The notes below the pieces were generated by a model. That model saw only the letters and a list, made by a program, of their open reading frames with translations. It was not told the DNA's origin and ran no database searches. Shown in pieces: positions 8,914 through 18,300 of a stretch of 64,000 nt of DNA; position 1 is the first letter of the stretch, and each line of letters begins with the position of its first letter. A program made the position numbers and the translations under genes. This DNA is from Candidatus Magnetocorallium paracelense. Its GTDB lineage: Bacteria > Nitrospirota > Thermodesulfovibrionia > Thermodesulfovibrionales > Magnetobacteriaceae. The DNA is taken from positions 1-64,000 of the forward strand of contig JAREWP010000049.1 in NCBI GenBank assembly GCA_029001845.1, read 5' to 3'.

Positions 8914-9681
8914 ATGAAAAAGTCCTTTTTAGCAGTATTTACAGCTCTTTTTATGTTGGCGGCCATTTCAGAGGCATCGTCCACCAAAGTGGTCGTAAGA
9001 GCCCTGGCCAAAGACGCCAAGTTTATCGGCGCCTCGATGGGAGGCGCCCTGGTAATTATCAGGAACAGCGAAACAGGTGAAATCCTTTCCAAAGGACTTA
9101 CATCGGGCGGAACAGGTAATACAGATGTTTTAATGAAAACACCAATTAGAAGACATTCATCTGTCACTGATGAAAAAACCGCAAAATTCGAGACTACCAT
9201 CGATATCTCCGAACCGGTTTTAGCAACAATAGAGGTGTCAGGCCCTCAGGGTCACAAGCAGGCATCGATAAAGAGTTCAACCCAGGTTTGGTTAATCCCT
9301 GGTAAGGATATAACAGGAGATGGGATTGTAGTGGAGATGCCGGGATTTGTAGTGGATGTTATGGCGCCACAGGCTCACGACGATACCAATCTCAACGATA
9401 CAGAGGCATCTGTTCAGATAAAGGCCAAGATTGTAATGCTCTGAGGTTGTGCTATAACCCCGGGCGGGTTATGGGACGCCGATCAATATGAGGTTAAAGT
9501 GATTGTTAAACACAATAAAAAAATAATCGGAACATTTCCTCTCTCTTACGCCGGCACAAAGAGCACCTTTAAAGGCGCTTTGAAAGTCTCGGAAAAGGGA
9601 GTCTATGAATTAACTGTTTACGCATACGATCCGGTTACAGGCAATACAGGAGTAGATAAGATAACCCATGTTGTAAAATAA
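8914..9681 (+). CDS. candidate secreted selenoprotein with Sec-Gly-Cys motif, read through UGA at 9442
   Basis: The first part, 176 codons from ATG 8914, has a signal peptide (residues 1-22, MKKSFLAVF to the AISEAS region) and a beta-sandwich-like pattern. It reaches TGA at 9442-9444. The same frame then continues without a break for 78 more codons to TAA 9679-9681, giving 255 residues with selenocysteine at position 177. The junction reads KIVML-U-GC-AITPGGLWDAD, so UGA forms a UxC redox-type pair with Cys179. The downstream part has folded-protein character (YEVKVIV, GTFPLSYAG, YELTVYAYDP). A hairpin starts nine bases after UGA, and selB is in this window. The alternative is a point nonsense mutation of a Cys codon (TGT/TGC to TGA). 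The function is unknown; it is likely a periplasmic or surface redox protein. The ATG has no clear Shine-Dalgarno. Confidence 0.72.
9442..9472 (+). promoter_or_regulatory. candidate bacterial SECIS hairpin at in-frame UGA
   Basis: UGA (9442-9444) is followed by nine bases and then ATAACCC (9454-9460), loop CGGGC (9461-9465) and GGGTTAT (9466-9472), a perfect 7-bp stem. The apical loop starts 17 nt after UGA and contains G residues, within the spacing known for bacterial SECIS elements bound by SelB. Folding energy was not computed. Confidence 0.6.
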
Positions 9682-9762
9682 TTACAATAACTACCCCCTC
9701 CATATCCCCTGTACCTCCACACCCTCCCTGCCTGCCTACAGTATCGAATTAATTTCCCTGAA

Positions 9763-10130
9763 AATTGCTGCTACTTCCGGTGCGCTTCGTCTATTTTCGG
9801 GACAAACGCCCATGACTCTCCCAGTCACCACAAAGCATGAAAATCGTTAGAAGCATCAGTGATGTCCTGCCAAAACAAGGTGGTGTTTGAGTTTACGAGT
9901 TTCAGCTTGTTTTGGCAGGACATTACTGATGCTTCCGGTTCGCATTAGTCTATTTTCGGGATAAACGTCCATGGCCCTCCGGGCCACCACAAAGCATGAA
10001 AATGGTTAAGAAGGAGCAGTGATGTCCTGATGAAACAAGGTGGTGTTTGAGTCTGCGAGTTTCAGCTTGTTTCAGCAGGACATTGCTGCTCCTTCCGGTA
10101 CGCATCAGTTTATTTTCGGAGTAAATTGCA
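9763..10130. repeat. tandem array of a 160-bp two-hairpin repeat (partial unit plus units A and B)
   Basis: Units begin at the motif CTATTTTCGG at 9791, 9950 and (degenerate) 10110, a period of 159-160 bp; a fragment of an earlier unit lies at 9763-9790. Each full unit has a small hairpin (arms 9813-9817/9823-9827 in A; 9972-9977/9981-9986 in B), a conserved linker CCACAAAGCATGAAAAT, and a 30-bp long stem (9850-9879/9906-9935 in A; 10010-10039/10066-10095 in B) closing a conserved 26-nt loop that starts GTGGTGTTTGAGT. Stem bases differ between units while pairing is kept. No convincing protein is encoded. The rest of 9682-10395 is AT-rich spacer. Confidence 0.85.
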
Positions 10131-10395
10131 CAAAAGCCGCAATTCTGCTACAAATCAAAAACCTGAAGAAATTCTCCCATAGGGAATACTGTATTAACAG
10201 AGCCTGTTGTAAGGGAAAATAATTCTATATATAAAGCAAAAAATGCAGGTTTGACTACATAGGCAGTTGTGAAATACTCTTCTTCCAAGCGAAATATCTT
10301 CCGGCACATTAATTGCAGTAATTTTAAGGATTATGAGAATTTAGAAATGTGCTCTGAAATCGTCAATCGAAAATCGTCAATTAAAAGAGGAAATT

Positions 10396-10545
10396 ATGGT
10401 TAAAAATAAAATTGACACTGATATTTTAAAAGAAGCCGTTGGAATCTGCCTGGAAAATGAGGAGGCATATCTTGCCAGTCCCTTAAAGGAAAGATACGAT
10501 GCTGTTGTATATGTTTGTAAATGTCTGGAAAGAATACCGGCATAA
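10396..10545 (+). CDS. small 49-residue protein of unknown function
   Basis: ATG 10396 follows AAAAGAGGAAATT, a good Shine-Dalgarno. The frame ends at TAA 10543. The product starts MVKNKIDTDILKEAVGICL, is mixed-charge and probably helical, contains two cysteines in the YVCKCLE region, and has no signal peptide or membrane segment. It lies between two blocks of the hairpin repeat. I do not recognise it. Codon use and the ribosome site make it plausible, but a chance ORF is possible. Confidence 0.45.
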   Translation: MVKNKIDTDILKEAVGICLENEEAYLASPLKERYDAVVYVCKCLERIPA

Positions 10546-10670
10546 CTCATATGCAGAGTAAGGGATCAAAGGGGAGTTCGCCGGTTTGACTTTAGATTTT
10601 TGCTACTGTTAGAATCAATCATGTTAAAACTTGGTTTTATACTAAGGCTTCCCTGGAAGATACAGAGTAA

Positions 10671-10830
10671 AGTCCATGACCCTCCGGGTCACTACAAAGC
10701 ATGAAAATGGATAGAAGCAGCAGTGATGTTCTGCTAAAACAAGGTGGTGTTTGAGTTTACGAATTTCAGCTTGTTTTGGCAGAACATTGCTGCTGCTTCC
10801 GGCGCGCATTAGTCTATTTTCGGGACAAAC
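10671..10830. repeat. two-hairpin repeat, isolated unit C
   Basis: This is the same element as at 9763-10130. The small hairpin is 10677-10682/10686-10691 (TGACCC/GGGTCA). The long stem is 10714-10743/10770-10799, with all 30 positions pairing if three G-U wobbles are allowed. The loop is again GTGGTGTTTGAGT-type. The unit ends in CTATTTTCGGGACAAAC, the start of a next unit that is absent. Confidence 0.85.
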
Positions 10831-11041
10831 AGGAAGAGTTGGAAACTTCTCAGTTGACTCAGAGAGAGGAAATCACACTTTTAAAAACTCTTATCGAAAA
10901 GCTGATCCCGCCTCATCAAAACGTTTTCAACCCCCCCTGACCCTGCAAAGCCGGTTCCAAATAAGGCTTACGCCACGGATTTCACAAGTGAGAAAAAGTT
11001 GCAACCAAAGGCAGTTTTAATAAAAAAGGAGGTACCCTATT

Positions 11042-11554
11042 ATGAAAATTGCAGTATTGATCGAAGACAGTTACAATCTTCTTGAAGCCTGGTATCCCTA
11101 TATTCGGTTAAAAGAGGAAGGTATCGAGGCTCTGTTTATGGGGACAGGCAAGGAGTCCTATGCAAGTAAAGAGGGATTTCCTGCAAAGGCCGACGTTTCC
11201 GTAAAGGAGGCCGATCTCTCCTCCTTCGACGGTATTATCATACCCGGCGGGTATGCCCCTGACAGACTGAGAAGATTCATCGAAATCAACGATTTTGTCA
11301 GAGATTCCCATGAAAAGGGGAAGATGATCGCAGCCATATGCCATGCCGGATGGGTGCTCGTTTCCGCCGGCATACTAAAGGGCGAAAAGGCCACTTGTTT
11401 CTTTGCCATTAAAGACGATATGATAAATGCCGGAGCAGAATACGTCGATGAAGAGGTCGTTGTACACGGAAATTTAATAACATCGAGAACACCAGACGAT
11501 CTGCCTGCTTTTTGCAGGGAGATAATAGGGTTTTTAAGGAAGAAACAGGACTAG
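11042..11554 (+). CDS. DJ-1/PfpI family protein
   Basis: The 170-residue protein is a single DJ-1/PfpI domain, the usual length. The nucleophile is Cys100 in the elbow AAICHAGW, followed by the family histidine, and the conserved Glu15 lies in NLLEAWYP. GIIIPGGYAPD precedes the nucleophile. PfpI/YhbO members are described as glyoxalase, deglycase or general stress proteins, and the exact reaction cannot be told from the sequence. The start follows a strong AAAGGAGG. It stands alone between repeats, with no evident operon. Confidence 0.9.
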   Translation: MKIAVLIEDSYNLLEAWYPYIRLKEEGIEALFMGTGKESYASKEGFPAKADVSVKEADLSSFDGIIIPGGYAPDRLRRFIEINDFVRDSHEKGKMIAAICHAGWVLVSAGILKGEKATCFFAIKDDMINAGAEYVDEEVVVHGNLITSRTPDDLPAFCREIIGFLRKKQD

Positions 11555-11591
11555 ACTAAAGATATAGCCTGAAAAGATTATTATAAAAATT

Positions 11592-11690
11592 GAATAACGA
11601 ATATCGAACAAGGAATTATGAATATGAAGGAAGGAGTACAGAACTTTTTAATGCAATATTACCTGTTCCATATTCGTTATTCGTTGTTCC
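11592..11690. repeat. inverted repeat with AACGAATAT arms
   Basis: The left arm GAATAACGAATATCGAACA near 11592 and the right arm TGTTCCATATTCGTTATTC near 11664 are near-perfect reverse complements around about 50 bp. A single left-type arm recurs at about 45578-45603, so this is a dispersed family rather than a local accident. No gene lies within it. Confidence 0.6.
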
Positions 11691-11775
11691 TCAGTATTGT
11701 AAACATACGTCCGTGCACTATTGGAAAAGCATACCATATCGGCGCACGAACCACAGTTAAACCACATTTTTAATT

Positions 11776-12399
11776 ATGAAATACAAAATAACCAATAACA
11801 TAGGAATCGATGTTTCCTCGGTACTACTCCTTTTTGCCCTCTCTCTGTTGCTAAGCGCCTGTACTCTGGCCAAGGTGCAGGTAGATGTTGTAAGCGAACG
11901 TACGGCTCTTGAAAATCAGGTGCTCGGATCTTACAACGCCATAGACAGAGAGATGCTTCTTACTGCATCTGTGAGGGGTGTGGATTCAAAGGGCGAAATC
12001 AGGAAACCGCCTCAGAGGAGTCCCGAACAGAAGGACGCCATGATGGCCATGCGCACACTCTCCTTTCATGAAGACGATACAGAAGCATTTAAACGTCTCG
12101 GCTGGGCAGGAGAAAATATGAATGGCCTGCTCACAACCTTTCCTGTTGTCAAATCCGCTGCACCGGACGATTTAAAAGATTTTGCAGAAGGTTATTCTGA
12201 AGAAGAATTTAATGAAGTCATCAGACAGGTCAATGAGGCCAGGATGGTTGTTATGCAGAGGGTGATCGATGTAAACGAAGAGTTCTCTGACAGCGACCTT
12301 CCCGAGATTCAGAGAGTATTCGGTAAAATTAACAGAGAAAAGGCCTTACCTGGTGAAAAAATTCAAAATGAAGACAGCTCATGGATTGTTAAAAAATAG
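11776..12399 (+). CDS. lipoprotein preceding the CHAT protein
   Basis: The 207-residue protein has a lipoprotein signal: a hydrophobic run ending LLLSAC with Cys29 as the likely lipidated residue. After it comes a region (VVSERTALENQVLGSYN) and then an acidic, helical remainder without enzyme motifs. The C-terminal 47 bp overlap the start of the giant CHAT gene in another frame, suggesting translational coupling and a joint function at the envelope. I associate the VSERTALENQVLG block with small lipoproteins beside TPR/CHAT genes but cannot name the family with certainty. No Shine-Dalgarno is clear before the ATG. Confidence 0.6.
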   Translation: MKYKITNNIGIDVSSVLLLFALSLLLSACTLAKVQVDVVSERTALENQVLGSYNAIDREMLLTASVRGVDSKGEIRKPPQRSPEQKDAMMAMRTLSFHEDDTEAFKRLGWAGENMNGLLTTFPVVKSAAPDDLKDFAEGYSEEEFNEVIRQVNEARMVVMQRVIDVNEEFSDSDLPEIQRVFGKINREKALPGEKIQNEDSSWIVKK

Positions 12400-15300
12400 A
12401 CCCCTCTGTTTTGCGCCTATTTTGGTTGTCTTTTTTTTTCTGACAATTGCAGAAACCATAGGGGCTGAAATCAGCAGGGCGGAACTTACCGAACCTCGAG
12501 CACTTCCTGTTAACACACCCCTCCGGATTACATCGGAAAGCGATTCCATATTGTACTCCGATATTTCCACTGACGGGAAAAAACTTATTTATACAAAACA
12601 GAGCGAAGGCTCTCTCGATCTGTGGATTCGTTCAGCCGACCCTTCTGTTATAATTCTCCCCGAAAAAGTGACATCGGACCGATCGGACGAGTTTTATCCC
12701 GTCATCTCTCCTGACGGTGCATCCATTGCCTATGTCGGTACGGCCCATGACTCAAAGGGCGATATCTATCTCCTTGACATAACCAATAAATACAGCGATC
12801 CCCTGCGCCTCACCGGAAGAGAGACCATGGACAGCGCGCCCGCCTTTTCACCGGACGGGAAGACGTTGTTCTTTCATCGATCCGCTTCCGCCGGCGAGAG
12901 ACCACATATCGTATCGCTCGATCTTACACAGGAAGGGAGAAAACCTGTCATAATCGATACAGGCGGAGACGCATCCTTTCCTTCTCCATCGCCTGACGGC
13001 AAAAAAATCGCCTTTGTTTCATTCAGAGATGACAACAGGGGAGATATATTAATCTTTGAACCGGAAAAAGACGACGTACGATTCGCAACCAGAGGGTCTG
13101 CCGCAGATATCTATCCTGCCTGGTCAAATGATGGTGAGTACATATATTTTTCCCGTTTTACAATCGACACAAACGGAGACGGCACTGTCGATGGCAACGA
13201 CAATGCCGCCATTTATCGCATAAAGAGCAATTTGGAGAACCGACGCGCCTACCCCGTTACATCTCACAACTACTCGTCCATTCATCCTAGAGCAACCTTG
13301 GGAAAGCTCTATTTCCTGTCAAACAGTAACGGAGTTTATAACATGAGCCTCCTCCCTGCGGAAGGAGAGATTCCCCTTCTCGACAGCGCTTCCCGTCAGT
13401 ATGCACTGGCAAAGGAGATTTCAGGACGGATACCTGTTAACCCTTTCCTTACGATCACGGCTTTCTCCAAGGTAATGGAGTCTTTTCCCCAAGACAAGAC
13501 CTTTTCTGCAAAATCAGCATATCTGACAGGAACACTCTATCTGAAAACAGGTATACCCGACCAGGCGGAAACTTCCTTTCAGACAGTTGTAAATCAATAT
13601 GGAGAGGTCATGCCCGAGGGAGCATTGGCCAGGCTGGAACTGTCTTTGATTTCTATTAAAGAGGCCCTTTCCAAAAAGACAGAGGCCGACAAAAGAATGA
13701 ATATCCTTGAAAGGGGTATAACCGAATTAGATGAATTAGGCAAATCCTTTCCCGCCATCAAGGCCCGAACCCTTGTGGAAGTGGCGGGACTTTATATGAA
13801 TTACGGCAAGGGAGTATCATCCATCATAAAGGCCATAGATATTCTGGACAGAGTGATCGAGGCCTTTCCGGAAAATAGGAAAGAAACCGCCGATGCAATG
13901 CTGCTCAGGGCCAGGGCTTATGCAAGGACAGGCAGACCATCGGGCGTCTACCCTGCCTATCTTGCAGTAATCGATAACTACCCTGACTTGCAGGAACAGA
14001 GTGTCGCCGCCCTATCGGGGATTCTGAACATTTCAATGGCGGATTTCGACGCTGCCAACTTCGACGATAAAATAATGGCGCTGAGAAGGATAGACGAAGA
14101 GAACTCCAAAACAAGGCCGCGATTGTCGGCCGCCGCTCTTAACAGGATCGGCGATCTATACTACGAAGCTGACGAATGGGCCCGGGCCAAGTCTGCATTC
14201 AGAGAAGTAATGAAAAGATTTTCAGGGGACGATTACAGCAAAGCGGCAGCCGCTCTGGCCCTTGCGGAAATACTCTATATGGAAGAGAGGTTTCGTCAGG
14301 CGATCGACCTCTATGAAAGGGAATTAAAAATAAGACCTGAGGAAGATCGTATTTACAGACTTGCGCGACAGGGATATATCAGGAAATCCATTGAAGGGGG
14401 CGAACGTTTTTACAGATTCGGAGAGGTTGCATCTGCAAGAAAAATATTTAAAGAACTGATGGATTATGACAACTCCATCGTAGAGGCTCACAGAGGGTAT
14501 ATAAAGTGCGCCGTTGCTCAGGGCGAAGCAGATAAAGTGCTTGTCGGTTACAGGTCAAAGCTTGCCGAATCCCCAAACGACCCCGTTGTTCTTTATGCAA
14601 CGGCCCTGAGTCTTACCTATACGGGCAACAGGGAATCTCTGATCGAGTCAGGAGAGATGCTCGTCCGCGCCATAAAGGCTCAGGGGAGAATCGAATACTT
14701 TCACCAAACCTATGGTTATGTACTGGAAGTACTCGAGACCGTCTACAAAGAGCCCGGGAATATCGAAAAATCTCTGGAAGCTTATAAAAAAGCGTATTTC
14801 CTCAATGACCACAAAGCCAATCCGTTAAACGCGGCAAACCTTCTTTTAAACATAGGAAACGGATATTACCTCCTCGGCAGGTACGTAACTGCCCTGGAAT
14901 ACTATAAAAAACGGTTGGGAACAGGAGTGGCCTTTGAAGAGAGGGAGAGAGAAATAATATTTTACAGAAGATTCGGCGCCTCTGCCTTTCAGGCGCGCCA
15001 ACCCGATACCGCAATAAAGGGATATGAAAAGGCCATCTCTCTGATCAGAGAATCCATGGACCCGACAAGAGTGTCGGAGAGCTTTGACACTCTCATGATC
15101 TATATAAGGGAGAATGTATTGGGGCCTCTCGTGTCCAATGCAGAATACGATGAAGACATTGCCGACATTTCGGAGAGAGAATCCCATATAAATAAGAGAC
15201 TCTTTCACCTCAATAGCATGAAGATTCATAAGATTCCGGGCTCTCCGTGGGATAGCTACAAAGAGGGGATCGAGGATCTGTTATCGGAACAGGAAGTAAT

Positions 15301-18300
15301 TACCGAGGATCTTTTATCCCTTTATGAACGTAACGGCCGTCAGGTGATTCCTGTCTATGAGGCAAAACGTACAATTACCTTTCTTTCGTCAAAGGTAATC
15401 GAAGCTCTTAACGACCCGGAGCGTCTTGTCATTCTCGAGGCCGAGATGACGGACAGACTGGGTCTGGCCTATCAGGAAGCCGGTAATTGGGCCAAGGCAA
15501 TGGAAGCATTTGAAAAGGCTTATAAACTAAACAAAAGGCTTGCACTGAATTACAATCTTGCCGGGAACATGCGATCCTCCGCTTACAACGCCTATATGTT
15601 GGCTGGAACCATGTGGGGCGACAAAAGAAGGGAGATGCTGAACAGGGCGGGTGAAGGTTTTTCCGAGGTAATCGATCTTGCCAATAAATTCGGTACAGCA
15701 GGGAGGAAAGAGAAGGATACCGGCAAAGGCAGTGCTCTTATAAACATCAGACTCGGCCTTTCCCTTGACGAAGTCGGTTCCACAAAAGCGGCTTACGGAT
15801 TCGACGAAGATCAGGAAATCAGACTGGCGGAAACATTTATCGCCAAAATAAAGAGCGAACTGGGAAGGCACGGAGAGGCCCTCGATACAGTGAGGGTTCA
15901 ACTGGCCGATTACCCTTCTGACAAGCCCGTCAGGCCGGCGGACCTCTATGGTGTATCCCTGCTCTATCACAGGGCGGGTCATCTCTCGGTGTCGGAGGGC
16001 GACCTTTTACAGGCCTTTCAATATTATAAAGAATCGGCTGATATCTCTTTCACAATGAAAAATTCGATAAGTCTTATTATGAATGTTACAAATATGGCTC
16101 GCCTTCTTTCTCTCTTCCCGCCGGATCACCGGAATATGGAGAAATTCATTACAATCGTAAGGGAGACAGACAAAAAGACCTCTGCTCTTCTAGATGCCGA
16201 TCCCGTACCAATGGCGCCCTTTTTTCACAATACAATGGGCGTTCATTACAGCAAAATTGCCGATTCCATCGACTCTTCAAGTATGCGAGCGAAAGTCCTG
16301 GCCATGAATGCTCTTCATGCGGCTGTTTCTCACTTTGACAGGGGACTTGAATACTTTACGGAAACAGACAGTCGGAAAGAGACAGCCTTTAAAGCAACAC
16401 TATCTCTGAATATGGCGAATACAGCCCGACTACTGGGAGAAGCGGGCCAAGAGAGAATCTGGCTGAACAAGGCCCTCTCCCTGGCTGAGGAGGGAATACT
16501 GCCCGATCTTAAATGGAGAGCTCTGGTAAAGCTGGGCAGATTCGATGACGCTTTGGATATTCTTGAGAGCGTAACTCTGTTAAGGGCCGGATGTTCTCAG
16601 GGAGAAATCCTCTCTTTATTCAGCGGACTGGTTAACGAGATTCTCGACGAAAGCGGGTATGAAGACGCCTTTAATATGATTGAACAACTCTCGGAATTGG
16701 AAAGAGTGCATGCACTCCTGCCTTTCATAATGGGAGAAATATCCGAAAACGAACTCCTATTATATAAAAAGATATATCCCCATATTGTAAAGATCAAAGA
16801 GATTAAAGAGAGGATATCTTCTGCAGACTCAGGGCAAGTTGAATTTTTAAAAAGAAGATTAGGCAATGAAGAAGAAATCCTGACCCTGAAAACAGGCCCC
16901 GCCGGAGAGAACCTGAGATTCCTTAATACCTTAACCGATGAGAGAGAAATACAGGATCCCATGATAACTCTCATCGCACTTGCTCTTGAAGCCGAAGACA
17001 GAGCCGAGCGGATTGTCAGAGAGGATGTTCCGGAAAAAAGGGAAACCCTTGTCAATGAATACATTGCTGTTATGAAACAATACAACGAGGCCGTGAATAA
17101 TCTCAGATCGGAAAACGGAGAAAAACCTCACTGGACGACTCCGACTTTCAGACCGGAGCCTGTAGAACTTATCGATATAATCGAGACAATCGAGGACAAC
17201 GATGTTGTTGCAAGAATTTTTGATATCTCCGACAAAAAACGCCTTCTCTTTACATTAACTCCCGATGGGGTGACTTTTAACATTTATTCACACCTGGAGG
17301 AGCCGGATATTCCCCAAGAGGGGAAAGTATATATTATTAATGAAAATCCTTTGAAATTTCACAGGCCCGGGGATTTTGCATATGCATTCAGCGCAACCCA
17401 TCTCTACAGATCCCTTAACGCTCGCAAACCCTTTAAAAATTCTCTTGTCGCCTTCTCGACAGCCCCTGTAGGGCTTGAGGGCTACAGAGTAACTGCCATT
17501 GCAGGAGATGCAGGTCTGAAGAAAATCAAAGAGTCTTTGACTGACTCCGACACCTTCCTTATGCAGGGCGATATAGGGATGTTTTACAGAGTACCTGCAA
17601 GGCCCGGAGAGATTATGAGGAGATATCCCGGAGTAGATACCGGCGATGAAGTAATCCCTCTGACTTCTCTCATGGATTCTCTCTCTTCCCAATCGCTCAC
17701 CCTTCTTTTGAAACCGAATTTAAAAGACCCCTATATTACAGGGCATCTCTTATCGATTGCAGGCTGTCCCACGATACTCTTCCCTGTTAAGGGACGTAGG
17801 GATTCTGCTTTTCCCGGAACTTTTCTTACGAAATATCTCTCATCATCGGCATCGGAAACTCTTACCATCACTGAAAGAGAGAGCGGAGAGGAGTGGATGC
17901 TGCTCGGATACAGGGGCATGACTCCCGAAGAGTCTGTTGAATATGCAGGCCGAAGGTTTTCTTTATATAGTAAGGAAGGCCAAAGGAATTTTAAAGCAGG
18001 TGAGTATAGAGACGCTCTCTACAATTTTGAAAAAGCAGCGACAACGGCGGGAGAGATAGAGAAGTTACGCAAATATCTTCCAGTCCTTTATGAGTATGCA
18101 AGAGAATGCGCCGCAAGAATCGATGATTACGGGAAATCAGCCCGCTATGCCTCTCTCCTTGTGAGAGAACTGGAAAAGAGCAGGCCTGACAGTGAAAAAC
18201 ACGCAGATGCGCTTCTCAGGCTGGGAATCATTCTGGCCAAAACCGATAAATACGGAGAGGCCATTCCTCGTCTTGAGGAGTCCCTTGAAATCATGGCAAA

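Noticed and set aside
9499-9681. A separate 60-residue gene starting at GTG 9499
   Set aside because: It is in phase with the upstream frame, has no ribosome site, and starts inside a domain; readthrough at UGA explains it better.
9763-10130. CRISPR array or integron attC sites
   Set aside because: The period is 160 bp, with no short identical repeats with unique spacers; the ends lack the RYYYAAC/GTTRRRY core pair of attC and there is no integrase.
10040-11020. ORFs at 10040-10222 and 10751-11020
   Set aside because: Both begin inside hairpin-repeat units and translate repeat sequence; composition is not protein-like.
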